Under the pieces are notes generated by a model, which saw nothing but the letters and a program-made list of their open reading frames with translations, was not told the origin of the DNA and did not search any database. From Fen-178 sp963722575 (GTDB taxonomy: Bacteria; Acidobacteriota; Terriglobia; Bryobacterales; Bryobacteraceae): a DNA stretch of 64,000 bases. The first letter of the stretch is position 1; each line of letters opens with the position of its first letter. The stretch is taken from the NCBI GenBank assembly GCA_963722575.1, contig CAVRNR010000020.1, forward strand, positions 248,001 to 312,000. The letters are read 5' to 3'. Shown in pieces: positions 43,448 to 51,682 of this stretch. A program made the translations under genes and the position numbers.

Positions 43448-44649
43448 AAGGCTTTGGCAAGCAGATCCAGAAAAAGGCCGACGTCGGCCACCACGCCCAC
43501 GGCCTGTCCCGTGCCGCGGTCGCTCACCTTGGTGGCGACCGCCGGGTTGATATCCACGCACACTATTCTGACCCAGCTTGGCAGCATGTTTCCGGTGGCG
43601 ATGGAGTGCAGCATGCTGCCCAGGCAGAGCACCAGGCCCGCGCCTTTCAATTCGGCCGCATAGGCGTCCTGGGCCGCGTTCATGTCGGTGATGGTCTCGG
43701 GCAGCGGGCCGTCGTCGCGCAGGCTGCCGGCCAGCACGAATGGAACGCCGGCCTGGACGCACTCGTAGAGAATGCCCGAGCGCAGCCGGCCGCTCTCGAC
43801 CGCCTGCCGGACCGAGCCCGCGCGATAGATGGCGTTGATGGCGCGCATGTGATTGCGATGGCCATGCTCCTCCTGGCGGCCGTCGGCCAGCCGCACGCCG
43901 AGCGAAGTGCCGAACAGGGCCGCCTCGATATCGTGCACGCCCAGCGCGTTGCCGCTCAGCAGGGCCTGCACCGAGCCGTTGCGGATGAGCGCGGAGAGGC
44001 CCGCCACGCCGCCGGTGTGGACCACCACCGGTCCCGCCACCACCACGACTTTCTGCTTCTGCTCGAGGGTCTGGCCGACCAGCGCGGCGGTCTGGCGCAC
44101 CGCCGTCTCCACCTGGCGCTCGGAGGAGATGCCATTGGCCATGAAGGCGAACGCCAGCCGGTCGCGCTCCTTCGGTTCGGGAATCACGCGGATGCCTCGC
44201 AGCCCCACCACGATCCGGTCGCCCCGCCGCAGATCGCGCAGACGCCGGCACACCGCCCGGCCCTCGCCGACCACCACCATGGCATCCATTCGCTGGTTCC
44301 CGGCTTCGATCCACTTCTGGCCGTGGCGCACGAAAGTTCTGTGATTCGTGGTGGAATAAAAATCCTCCGGCGCGCACTGGTCGCGCTCCACCTCGCGCAG
44401 CGCGGCATCGCCCGTATCGGCCACGGCGCAGCCCAGCCCCAACAGCTCCTGCAACAGGCGCTCCATGGCCCGCTCGTCGGGCGCTTCGACTTTCAGCCGC
44501 AGATAGGAAGGCTCGCTGTTGGTGCGGCCAATGCGGAACTGTTCCACCTCGAACCGGCCGCTGTGCTCCACCACCTTATCGAAGATGTTCTCCATGATGT
44601 GGGAGTCGATCAGGTGACCTTCGGCTTCCACCACTTCCTGCAACGGCAT
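43444..44649 (-). CDS. TIGR00300/LOR-SDH domain protein, archaeal-type ornithine cyclodeaminase candidate
   Basis: A 401-residue protein. The N-terminal LOR/SDH conserved region has EAEGHLIDSHIMENIFDKV and FRIGRTNSEPSYLRL, then an APEDFYSTTNHRTFVRH block with a Cys at DCAPED. A Rossmann-type region follows (VVVAGPVVVHTGGVAGLSALI, IVCVDINPAVATKV). Members are known in archaea as ornithine cyclodeaminase (proline formation), and the same domain occurs in cyanobacterial arginine dihydrolase. Substrate here is unproven. GGAG precedes the ATG. First gene of a coupled trio with queF and the methyltransferase. Confidence 0.72.
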   Translation of the reverse strand: MPLQEVVEAEGHLIDSHIMENIFDKVVEHSGRFEVEQFRIGRTNSEPSYLRLKVEAPDERAMERLLQELLGLGCAVADTGDAALREVERDQCAPEDFYSTTNHRTFVRHGQKWIEAGNQRMDAMVVVGEGRAVCRRLRDLRRGDRIVVGLRGIRVIPEPKERDRLAFAFMANGISSERQVETAVRQTAALVGQTLEQKQKVVVVAGPVVVHTGGVAGLSALIRNGSVQALLSGNALGVHDIEAALFGTSLGVRLADGRQEEHGHRNHMRAINAIYRAGSVRQAVESGRLRSGILYECVQAGVPFVLAGSLRDDGPLPETITDMNAAQDAYAAELKGAGLVLCLGSMLHSIATGNMLPSWVRIVCVDINPAVATKVSDRGTGQAVGVVADVGLFLDLLAKAL

Positions 44650-44770
44650 AGAGACTCCATTGTAACGGGGAAGGCCGGCTTGCGGCTTTCCGAGCCGCGC
44701 GGTAGCAGGCCGCAGGACTCGCTCGATTCGATGCGGGAACAGAGTCCCGAGGTCGCCCTTAGCCCTAGCG

Positions 44771-44947
44771 CTAGCGGCCCCATCGTTTATTCAGCGTCAA
44801 GACCAGCAGGCACGTCGCGCCCGCAGCGGCTCCGGTGATTGCGGTGCGAATCGCAACGTCATAGGCGCCGAACGCGCCATGTGGGATCACGGAATAGACG
44901 AGACCGCCAGCGAATATGCCGAGCACTGGAGAGAGGCGTTTATGCAT
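44771..44947 (-). CDS. Candidate 58-aa two-helix membrane protein
   Basis: Begins MHKRLSPVLGIFAGG and ends NKRWGR, with two hydrophobic stretches (LGIFAGGLVYSVIPHGAFG and TAITGAAAGATCLLVLTL) flanked by basic residues. No family recognised. GATAAT (44954-44959, minus strand) is 6 nt from the ATG and no Shine-Dalgarno sequence is seen, so it may be leaderless. The same frame runs upstream into the methyltransferase region, so only the short form is credible. Lies between the TIGR00300 gene and the methyltransferase. Confidence 0.4.
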   Translation of the reverse strand: MHKRLSPVLGIFAGGLVYSVIPHGAFGAYDVAIRTAITGAAAGATCLLVLTLNKRWGR

Positions 44948-45003
44948 GATCGGATTATCGCACGTTGGGGTTATGCCCGAACCCTTGTGTACCTTGTTAG
45001 TAA

Positions 45004-45672
45004 CTACTTCACCGCCAGCCACGCCAGGAACAGCCCGTCCGGTTCCACGTCTTCCCAATACGAGATGTAGCGGCTCGACACCTGGCGGCAATGGCGCCGC
45101 AGCAGCCGCTCCAGGCCCTTGCGCGTGAACCATTGCTCCCATTCGGGGGTCTGCAACTTTCCCCATTGCTCCGCGTTCTTGTCGATGATGGCAATGCGCC
45201 CGCCGGCCTTCACCACCCGGCACATCTCGCTCACCGCTTTCTCGATTTCCACCGCGTGCTCCAGCGACTCGGTGGCGTACGCCGCATCGAAGAATCCGTC
45301 CTCGAACGGCAGTTCGGTCATCGATCCGGCGCGCGTGTGTATGCCCTCCGGCACGAATCGCAGCATCTCTTCGGAAATGTCCAGACCCCACATCTCGCAC
45401 TCGGGCTCCTGCTCCTTCAGCACGCGCGCGAACCGGCCCTTGCCGCAGCCCGCGTCCAGCACGCGCTTGCCCCGAAGGTCGCCCAGATGACTCCGGATCA
45501 GCTTCACGTGGTAGATGCGCGGATCGATGGTGGAAGGAAAGTGCTCCTCGTCGCCTGCGGCTTGGTCGAACGAAGACTGAATCCGCGCGCGCAGCTCGGG
45601 AGTCAGTCGCGCGTGGCGGCGCGCGCCCCACGGCCCGCTTCGAAGTCCGGAAAACAGCCCCTTCCAGTTCAA
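45004..45672 (-). CDS. Class I SAM-dependent methyltransferase
   Basis: About 222 residues with motif I KRVLDAGCGKGRFARVL, acidic CEMWGLDISEEML, motif II SMTELPFEDGFFDAAYATESLEH, and GGRIAIIDKNAEQWGKL. The C-terminal part has SRYISYWEDVEPDGLFLAWLA. Substrate unknown; the fold group includes small-molecule and ubiquinone-type methyltransferases. The start is unsure: the frame is open far upstream into the phosphofructokinase gene. TTG at 45672, just after that gene's TAA, is the most reasonable start, as no ATG or GTG lies before the catalytic motifs. Confidence 0.75.
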   Translation of the reverse strand: MNWKGLFSGLRSGPWGARRHARLTPELRARIQSSFDQAAGDEEHFPSTIDPRIYHVKLIRSHLGDLRGKRVLDAGCGKGRFARVLKEQEPECEMWGLDISEEMLRFVPEGIHTRAGSMTELPFEDGFFDAAYATESLEHAVEIEKAVSEMCRVVKAGGRIAIIDKNAEQWGKLQTPEWEQWFTRKGLERLLRRHCRQVSSRYISYWEDVEPDGLFLAWLAVK

Positions 45673-45674
45673 GC

Positions 45675-46859
45675 TTATGCCCGGATCAAAAAGATCGGCA
45701 GCCCGAGCTTGCCGTCGTACGTCGGCCGGTAACGCTCGGTGTTGTACATGGTGGCCACGTCTACCCGGCGCGGGCCGAGCTTGGGATCGGGAATCGGCGC
45801 CATGGCGAAGCAACCGCCTTCGATGGCCGTCATCAAGCCGTGCTTGCCCTCCTCGATGGCGTCCACGGCCATACCCGCGAAGGTGGTGGCCACCAGGCGG
45901 TCGATGAAGTCCGGGCTGCCCGAGCGCAGCTCGTAGGTCAGGTCGCTGACAATCGTCTCTTCACCCGTGGCCGCTTTGATTTCGCCGCTCAGGTCTTCCG
46001 CCACGCTCATCTTCTTGCGATGCCCAAACGCGTCCGGTTCGCCGTACTCCTTCACCGTGTAGCCCTCCCATTCGGCGCCCTCCGAGAGGATCACCAGCGA
46101 GTAGTTGCTCGAATTGTTCTTCTTGTCGGTCATCAGCAGCTCGATGAGGCGCTGCAAGTTGACCTTGTACTCCGGGATGCAGCAACGCAGGGAGGTGACG
46201 AAGGCGGTGTAGAGCGCGGTGTAGCCGGCGTCGCGTCCGAACACGCGGAACACGCCGATGCGCTCGTGCGAGCCGACCGTGGTCCGCTGCCGGTCGATGG
46301 CGTCCATGGCGCGCGTGACGGCGGTCGAAAAGCCGATGCAGTACTCGGTATTGCGCACGTCGTTGTCCATGGTCTTGGGCACGGCGATGACGTTCACGCC
46401 CTGCCGGTCCAGCTCCGCCGCGTAGCTCAGCGTATCGTCGCCGCCGATGGCGACTACGTAATCCAGGTTCAGCGTCTCGATGTTCTTCTTGACCGCCCGT
46501 GTCACGTCGAACGTCTTGGTGGTGACGCCCTTCTTGGTGGATTCGGCGGTGGGGAACTCCTGGCCCTCCAGAACCGGCGGGAGCTTCTTCATCCTGGAGG
46601 GGCTGGTGCGCGAGCTGTGCAGCCAGGTGCCGCCGGTGCGGTCGATGGTGCGCGTGTTCTCGCGGTTCAGCGGCAGGATATACCGGGTGCGGCTGGCCGG
46701 ATCCTGTAAGTTGACATGCGTGAGGCCCTCCCAGCCGCGGCGAATGCCGATCACCTCGCAGCCCATCTCGCTGCCACGATAGACCACCGTTTTGATCACG
46801 GAATTCAGCCCCGGCACGTCGCCGCCGCCCGTGAGTATGCCGATACGTTTCACGCCCAT
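45675..46859 (-). CDS. 6-phosphofructokinase, PPi-dependent type
   Basis: A 394-residue PFK. N-terminal GGGDVPGLNSVI forms the phosphoryl-donor loop. The donor-specificity site reads GGDDTLSYA (about residue 140) and the catalytic segment PKTMDNDV (about 161). Asp in GGDD and Lys in PKT are the residues that distinguish PPi-using enzymes from ATP-using ones (GGDGS, PGTID). Later MGR-like block VFRVFGRDAGYTALY and CIPEYKVNL. It interconverts fructose 6-phosphate and fructose 1,6-bisphosphate and would be reversible. AAGGAGC lies 4-5 nt before the ATG. Confidence 0.88.
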   Translation of the reverse strand: MGVKRIGILTGGGDVPGLNSVIKTVVYRGSEMGCEVIGIRRGWEGLTHVNLQDPASRTRYILPLNRENTRTIDRTGGTWLHSSRTSPSRMKKLPPVLEGQEFPTAESTKKGVTTKTFDVTRAVKKNIETLNLDYVVAIGGDDTLSYAAELDRQGVNVIAVPKTMDNDVRNTEYCIGFSTAVTRAMDAIDRQRTTVGSHERIGVFRVFGRDAGYTALYTAFVTSLRCCIPEYKVNLQRLIELLMTDKKNNSSNYSLVILSEGAEWEGYTVKEYGEPDAFGHRKKMSVAEDLSGEIKAATGEETIVSDLTYELRSGSPDFIDRLVATTFAGMAVDAIEEGKHGLMTAIEGGCFAMAPIPDPKLGPRRVDVATMYNTERYRPTYDGKLGLPIFLIRA

Positions 46860-46904
46860 GATTGCTCCTTGAAAATGTGGATTCCTTGCGGATTAGAAAA
46901 GCCT

Positions 46905-46910
46905 ATTATA
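46905..46910 (-). promoter_or_regulatory. TATAAT -10 element upstream of phosphofructokinase
   Basis: A perfect TATAAT on the minus strand, 45 nt before the ATG at 46859, within a 70-bp gap downstream of the isomerase-like gene. The -35 region is weak, so this is a candidate only. Confidence 0.4.
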
Positions 46911-46929
46911 GCCCGAAGCTCTAAGCCGC

Positions 46930-47889
46930 TCACACCCACCAGGCCGCGCCAGGCTGCTCTTTGATGACGATTCCGTTCAGGAAGGCCGCCGCTTTGGCGA
47001 GGCCTTCTTCCGCTGAGAGCAGGCTGTCCTCGTGCTCGATCGAGAGCGCGTAATCGTAGCCGAACATTCGCAGCGTCGAGACGAAGTCCTTCCACCACCC
47101 GGCGCCGTGGCCGTAGCCGCACGTGCGGAAGATCCACGCGCGGTGGCGCTCGTCGGTGTAGCTCTTGGTGTCCAGCACGCCCGTGAGCGGCAGGTTGCGC
47201 TCGTAGATCTGAGCGTCCTTGGCGTGGACGTGGAAAATCGAGTCGCCCAGCAAGCGGATGGCGGCGATCGGGTCGATTCCTTGCCAGAACAAGTGGCTCG
47301 GGTCGTAGTTGCAGCCGATCGAGGGTCCCGCGATGGAACGCAGCTTGAGCATGGTTTCGGGGCTGTAGACCACGAACCCGGGATGCATCTCGAGGGCGAT
47401 CTTCACCCCGTGATCGGCGGCGAACTGCGCCTGCCTGGTCCAATAGGGCGCCACCACCTTGTCCCATTGCCACTTGAGGATCTCGAGATAATCGGGCGGC
47501 CATGGGCAGGTCACCCAGTTGGGCCATTTCGATTTCGCGGAATCGCCCGGGCAGCCGCTGAAGTCCACTACCACCGGCACGCCCAGCTTCTCCGCCAGCC
47601 GGATGGTCTTGCGGCTTACTTCCTGGTCGTGTTTGGCTCGCGCTTGGTCGGGATGCAGTGGATTCCCGTGGCAGCTCAGCGCGCTGATGGTGAAGCCCTG
47701 ATCGTTCAGCTTCTGTTTGAATTCACCGAGCTCCACCCGGTTGTCGAGCATCGAGAGCTTGCAGTGCGGATCGCCGGGGTAGTTTCCGGTGCCGAGTTCC
47801 ACGGTATCGATATGGAGGCTGGTCAGCTTCTTGAGAACGTTGTCCAGGGACAACTGCGCCAGCAGCGCGGTGAATACGCCGACTCTCAT
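46930..47889 (-). CDS. Sugar phosphate isomerase/epimerase-like TIM-barrel protein
   Basis: A 319-residue xylose-isomerase-like AP endonuclease-2 barrel. Strands are visible in order: MRVGVFTALL, IDTVELGTGNYPG, FTISALSCHGNPLHP, VPVVVDFSGCPGD, VKIALEMHPGFVVY, SIGCNYDPSHLFWQG, SIFHVHAKDAQIY and YALSIEHEDSL. The metal-binding Glu/Asp/His set (Glu in LEMHP, Asp in NYDPSH, His in FHVHAKD, Glu in IEHED) is present, so it is probably catalytically active. The family covers many epimerases, isomerases and dehydratases and the substrate is open. AAGGAG precedes the ATG. Confidence 0.82.
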   Translation of the reverse strand: MRVGVFTALLAQLSLDNVLKKLTSLHIDTVELGTGNYPGDPHCKLSMLDNRVELGEFKQKLNDQGFTISALSCHGNPLHPDQARAKHDQEVSRKTIRLAEKLGVPVVVDFSGCPGDSAKSKWPNWVTCPWPPDYLEILKWQWDKVVAPYWTRQAQFAADHGVKIALEMHPGFVVYSPETMLKLRSIAGPSIGCNYDPSHLFWQGIDPIAAIRLLGDSIFHVHAKDAQIYERNLPLTGVLDTKSYTDERHRAWIFRTCGYGHGAGWWKDFVSTLRMFGYDYALSIEHEDSLLSAEEGLAKAAAFLNGIVIKEQPGAAWWV

Positions 47890-47932
47890 GCGATGGCTCC
47901 TTACAGACAGGGTACACCAGGTAGCGCCGGCG

Positions 47933-49417
47933 CTACCCCTCGAAGTAGGCTGCCGCCAACTCCGGCTTCTCGTGGATGGCCCTGCGCCAGTAGGAGCGCG
48001 CCTCTTCCGCCTGGCCCAACGCCATCAAGACGTGGCCGAGGTTCAAGAGCGCTTCGAGGCGCCGAGGGTCCTCACCCAGCGCCTGCTGGTAGAACATCGC
48101 GGCTTCCTCGGTCCGGCCGAGTTTCTGGCAGAGGAGGCCGGCGTTGTAGTAGAGCTCGGGCCCGTGCTCGCCCAGTCGAATCAGCCGGCGGTGGAGGTCG
48201 TACGCCTCGGTGTAATCCTCGGAGTCGAGCGCCAGCGCGGCCAAACCGCGCATGGCGTCCGCAGAACCCGGACGGAGCATGAGCGCCTCCTGGAAGCACC
48301 GCCGCGCGGCGTCCGGGTTGCCCGAGCGCGCATACGCGATGCCGGCGTTGAGATACGCTTCGGGCCAATCCGAACGCTTTTCGACACAGGCCTCGAACGC
48401 CTCGATGCTGGCGGCGAAATCGCCGCGCAGCAGCCGGAGATAGCCCAGCCGGAAGCGCCCGTCGCACCACTCCGGCGCATCCTCGGGAAGCCTGGCATAG
48501 AGCTGCTCGGCCTGGTCCCGCTCGCCCTGCTGCTCCAGCACCAGCGCCAGGTTCCAGAGAACCCCGGGCTGGCCGGCGTCGATTTGCAGCGCCTTCTCGT
48601 AACAAGTGCGCGCGGTCGCGAAATTGTGCAATTCCTGCCGCACCGCCCCGAGATTCAAGTGGGCCTGCGCGAAATCGGGCTTCAGCGCGATGGCCTCGGT
48701 GTACGCGTGCGCAGCCTGCTCGTAGTCGCCCATCGTATGATGGGCCACCCCCAGGTTGAACCAGTTCTCGAAACGCTTCGGAACCAGTTTGGTCAGGCCG
48801 CGGGTGTAGCGCGCCGCCGCCGCGTGGTCCCCGTCCTCATACGCCAGCGCCGCCAGCGCTTCCAAGGCCACCGGCGACTCGGGCTGCAACTCGGCCAGCA
48901 TCTCCGCATAGCGCCGCACCGCCTGGTGATCTTTCTGTTCGAGGAAAACAGTCACCAGGTTGGCGAGCGCCTCCTCGCACCGCGGATTGCAAGCCAGGAC
49001 CTTGCGGTAGTGCTCCGCCGCTTCGGCGAGCTGGCCGGTCTGCTGCAAGGCCACGCCCCTGCCGAACAGCGCCTGCTCGTCATTGGGGAAGAGAGTGAGA
49101 TACTGGTCGAGCGGTTTCATCGCCTCGGCCAGGCACCCGCTGTGGATCAGGCAGAGGCCCAACCCCAGTAACGCGTCCGAGCGGGTGGCGTCGACTTCGG
49201 CCGCCTTCCGGAAAGACTCCGCGGCGGCTGTCCAACGTTTCAGATTGCCCCGGCAGACGCCCAGGTTAAAATGCGCGGTGCGATGGAGCGGCTCCAATTG
49301 CAGCAGTTGCTCGTAGACTGCGGCGGCCGATTCATAATCGCGCATTTGGTAGTGAATCTGGCCCAGCGCCGAGTGCAGCGCGGGATCGCGCACACCCGAT
49401 TCAATTGCGCGGCTCAA
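47933..49417 (-). CDS. TPR-repeat protein
   Basis: A string of about fourteen tetratricopeptide repeats with the usual W/L-G-Y-A-F-A-P pattern throughout, and no other domain; it ends at PELAAAYFEG. It should act as a protein-protein scaffold. The start is problematic. TTG at 49417 is the only recognisable in-frame initiator, yet the first TPR helix extends at least 20 residues further upstream (SDAISLHLEGKLEGAAGLL). A GTG at 49523, overlapping the stop of the preceding gene, would be the natural start but lies in another frame. A single-base frameshift near 49465-49473 would join them. Follows the lectin-fold gene. Confidence 0.8.
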   Translation of the reverse strand: MSRAIESGVRDPALHSALGQIHYQMRDYESAAAVYEQLLQLEPLHRTAHFNLGVCRGNLKRWTAAAESFRKAAEVDATRSDALLGLGLCLIHSGCLAEAMKPLDQYLTLFPNDEQALFGRGVALQQTGQLAEAAEHYRKVLACNPRCEEALANLVTVFLEQKDHQAVRRYAEMLAELQPESPVALEALAALAYEDGDHAAAARYTRGLTKLVPKRFENWFNLGVAHHTMGDYEQAAHAYTEAIALKPDFAQAHLNLGAVRQELHNFATARTCYEKALQIDAGQPGVLWNLALVLEQQGERDQAEQLYARLPEDAPEWCDGRFRLGYLRLLRGDFAASIEAFEACVEKRSDWPEAYLNAGIAYARSGNPDAARRCFQEALMLRPGSADAMRGLAALALDSEDYTEAYDLHRRLIRLGEHGPELYYNAGLLCQKLGRTEEAAMFYQQALGEDPRRLEALLNLGHVLMALGQAEEARSYWRRAIHEKPELAAAYFEG

Positions 49418-49519
49418 CAGGCCGGCGGCGCCCTCGAGCTTGCCTTCCAGGTGCAGCGATATGGCGTCCGAGAGCGTGCGATCCGCGTGCCTCTGACGTT
49501 CTGAGGCTGTTGATCGGGG

Positions 49520-51154
49520 TCACGCCGGAAGGTAGCGACGACAAATCGTCCGGTTGTGTTCTCGCGGATAACCCCATAATTGAAACCTCCGGTTCCTAAA
49601 ATCCCGTGGACTGGTTTCGGCCGCTGCCAGCACCACGTCTTCGGGACGCCTCGGCGGAGCGCCTCCCGGGCGGGGCTGCGGCATATCCGCCGGAGACTCC
49701 ATCCGCCGCCATAGCGCGGTTGTGTCGGACCCTTCTTCCGAACCGCCGGAAAGGTAGGCGCAGATTCTCCCCAGCAAGTCGTCATTCGTCACCAGCTTCA
49801 TCCAGTAGAGCCGCGCTCGTTCGCCGGGCTCGCTGAAGAATCCCACGCCCCCGCTGGCCAGCGTGTCGTCCGTCCACCGATCCACTTCCTGACCTTCGAT
49901 GGAAGTGATCATGCGGTCGCCCTTCACCTCCACCGCCACATGGAATGGCGTGTTGTCGTGCACCATGACGGAGAGCGGCACTTCCACCTTGTGCCCCTTC
50001 TTCCCGCCGACCACCGGATAATGCACCATGGCGATGATGGGGCGCAGCCCGGGTTCCACCACCGTGAACTTCATGGCGTAGTAATTCTGCAGGTCGCGCG
50101 CGCGGACCACCCAATCCATGCTATTACTCTCGATCTGGCCAAAGAACTCCAGCCGGTAATCCGAGTAGGCCGCTGAAGGGCGGTAGAGAGCCAGTTGGCC
50201 CGTCCGCACATATCCGTCGGGATTGCGGGACCAGCCTGGGGCCCAAGTCCGAGGGGCGGCATTCCAGGATTCCATGCCGGCGCGGAATGTATCGGTGAGC
50301 TCCACCGTGGCCCGTTTCGAGATGGCGCTGCGCACCCAACTCAGGGGCCGCTTCGTGACAGCAGTCGCCGGCGCGGGGTTCACCCCCGCTCGCGCCCCGC
50401 CAACCGCCGCCGATATCTCTTGGCCCACCATCGCCGTCTTCCTCAGTGTTTTGGCGGCGCCGGCCCCGAACCACAAGCCCACGGCCACGAACAGGCTCGC
50501 GGCGATCGCTTCCACCACTCGATGCATGGCGGCGCCGTCGCGCCGGCTGGTCTTGGCAGCCTTCGGCGAGACGGGAGCGGGGTCTGCCACCCGGTCCAGC
50601 GCCGGCCGCAGATCGAAGCGTGGTGGAAGAGGGGCAATCCGCGGCGCCTGCCACTCCAGCCAGTCCACCGCCACGCCGCGCACGTTCTCGCAATGGAAGT
50701 CTGGCGGTATGAAACCAGGTTCGGGCATTCCCGGCGCCGGGACAGCTTGCGGCCGCGCAGTTGCGATGGCCGCCCCGGCGCCTGGCGCCCCCATCGGTCG
50801 TGCCGGCGCCGCCACCCGCAATTCGACCGGCGCGGCGGGCACTTTGAAGGGTCCGAGAACCGCCGGTCTGGGCGCCACGTTTCCAAACAGCGCATAAGCC
50901 ACCGACAACCGCGCCTCCCTGGCCACCGCCTCCACGGCTGGGCTTGGCATCCAACGGTCGCTAGCCTCAAGGGATGGCTCTGGCGCGGCGACCCGGCTCA
51001 GCGCGTTCCTGAGAGGCTCCTGATGGTTGAGAGGCTCTTGATGTTTGAGAGGCTCCTTATGCTCGAGAGGCTCCTTATGCTTGCGGTTAATGGAGCAGCG
51101 GAATTCACTGTCCTGAGGCGAATCGGGTACACCGGTATCGTCACCGCAATACAA
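49520..51154 (-). CDS. Membrane-anchored protein with concanavalin-like beta-sandwich
   Basis: About 544 residues. The N-terminus contains four 6-residue repeats (HKEPLE, HKEPLK, HQEPLN, HQEPLR). A Pro/Ala-rich region (about 60-200) comes before one TM segment (VVEAIAASLFVAVGLWFGAGAA, about 215-235), then a lectin/glucanase-like sandwich (about 275-450: GWSRNPDGYVRTGQLALYRPS, YRLEFFGQIESNSMDWVVRARDLQNYY, VEVKGDRMITSIEGQEVDRW). This sandwich resembles 3-keto-disaccharide hydrolase/LamG folds but no catalytic site is evident. TTG 51154 is preferred: it is preceded by GAGGAAGG at 10 nt and TATAAT 35 nt upstream. Confidence 0.65.
   Translation of the reverse strand: MYCGDDTGVPDSPQDSEFRCSINRKHKEPLEHKEPLKHQEPLNHQEPLRNALSRVAAPEPSLEASDRWMPSPAVEAVAREARLSVAYALFGNVAPRPAVLGPFKVPAAPVELRVAAPARPMGAPGAGAAIATARPQAVPAPGMPEPGFIPPDFHCENVRGVAVDWLEWQAPRIAPLPPRFDLRPALDRVADPAPVSPKAAKTSRRDGAAMHRVVEAIAASLFVAVGLWFGAGAAKTLRKTAMVGQEISAAVGGARAGVNPAPATAVTKRPLSWVRSAISKRATVELTDTFRAGMESWNAAPRTWAPGWSRNPDGYVRTGQLALYRPSAAYSDYRLEFFGQIESNSMDWVVRARDLQNYYAMKFTVVEPGLRPIIAMVHYPVVGGKKGHKVEVPLSVMVHDNTPFHVAVEVKGDRMITSIEGQEVDRWTDDTLASGGVGFFSEPGERARLYWMKLVTNDDLLGRICAYLSGGSEEGSDTTALWRRMESPADMPQPRPGGAPPRRPEDVVLAAAETSPRDFRNRRFQLWGYPREHNRTICRRYLPA
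51011..51082 (-). repeat. Four tandem 18-bp repeats in coding sequence
   Basis: Units of 18 bp begin at 51011, 51029, 51047 and 51065, each starting GAGAGGCTC. They encode the H-K/Q-E-P-L-x hexapeptides near the start of the lectin-fold protein. The last two units differ at one base, indicating recent duplication. Confidence 0.8.
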
Positions 51155-51188
51155 TTGGCCACCGCCTTCCTCGGTGTATTCTGGCCTG

Positions 51189-51194
51189 ATTATA
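51189..51194 (-). promoter_or_regulatory. TATAAT -10 element of lectin-fold gene
   Basis: A perfect TATAAT on the minus strand, 35 nt before the TTG at 51154, in the most AT-rich stretch of this region (about 51165-51290). The -35 match is poor. It supports the non-canonical start. Confidence 0.4.
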
Positions 51195-51337
51195 TCGTCG
51201 AATTGAGCCGAAATTTGTACTAAATGACCCGGTAATTACCTTCGATTTAGTTAGTAATAACCAACTATCCGTAGTTAATTCCGCGTCTATGAACGACAAC
51301 GTCAGCCGGCGCTCCAGCTCCGCGGTGATCCTTGCTC

Positions 51338-51682
51338 TCAGCGGCTGCCGGCGGCGGGGTAGAAATGCAGGTCGACGGTGTACCCGGGCAGGGTGACGCG
51401 CACGAAATAGCGCACGTCGATGCGCACGCCCTCCCGCGAGCGAATGATTTGCACGTTGTCTTCCTTTACCGGGAGGTCCAGCGCATGGGCCTTATCCAGC
51501 ACCCAGGTGCGCAAAACGTCGTCGGAATTCGTCCGATTTTCGACACGCTGTGCCACTCCCGATACGAAATTCTGCAATTCGAGGTTGCGGAAATAGATGG
51601 GGGCGAACATGGCGGTGAAAGCCACGAGGGCCGCCAAAACGACGGTGGCGGCCGCGATGCGCCAGCGCGGGACGTGGCTCAC
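51338..51682 (-). CDS. Small membrane-anchored protein of unknown function
   Basis: A 114-residue protein with one N-terminal TM helix (RIAAATVVLAALVAFTAMFAPIYF) and a soluble tail containing an alternating beta-strand pattern (VQIIRSREGVRIDVRYFVRVTL, YTVDLHFYPA). No family recognised. The start GTG at 51682 overlaps the stop of the upstream membrane protein (GTGA), so it is translated with it. Confidence 0.65.
   Translation of the reverse strand: MSHVPRWRIAAATVVLAALVAFTAMFAPIYFRNLELQNFVSGVAQRVENRTNSDDVLRTWVLDKAHALDLPVKEDNVQIIRSREGVRIDVRYFVRVTLPGYTVDLHFYPAAGSR

Noticed and set aside
43049..44377. Longer 442-codon version of the queF frame
   Set aside because: The upstream part is an Arg/Gly-rich shadow of the TIGR00300 gene; the QueF family starts at the ATG at 43447.
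51011..51082. Possible short CRISPR-like array
   Set aside because: Units are 18 bp, contiguous without spacers, in frame inside a gene; no cas genes nearby.
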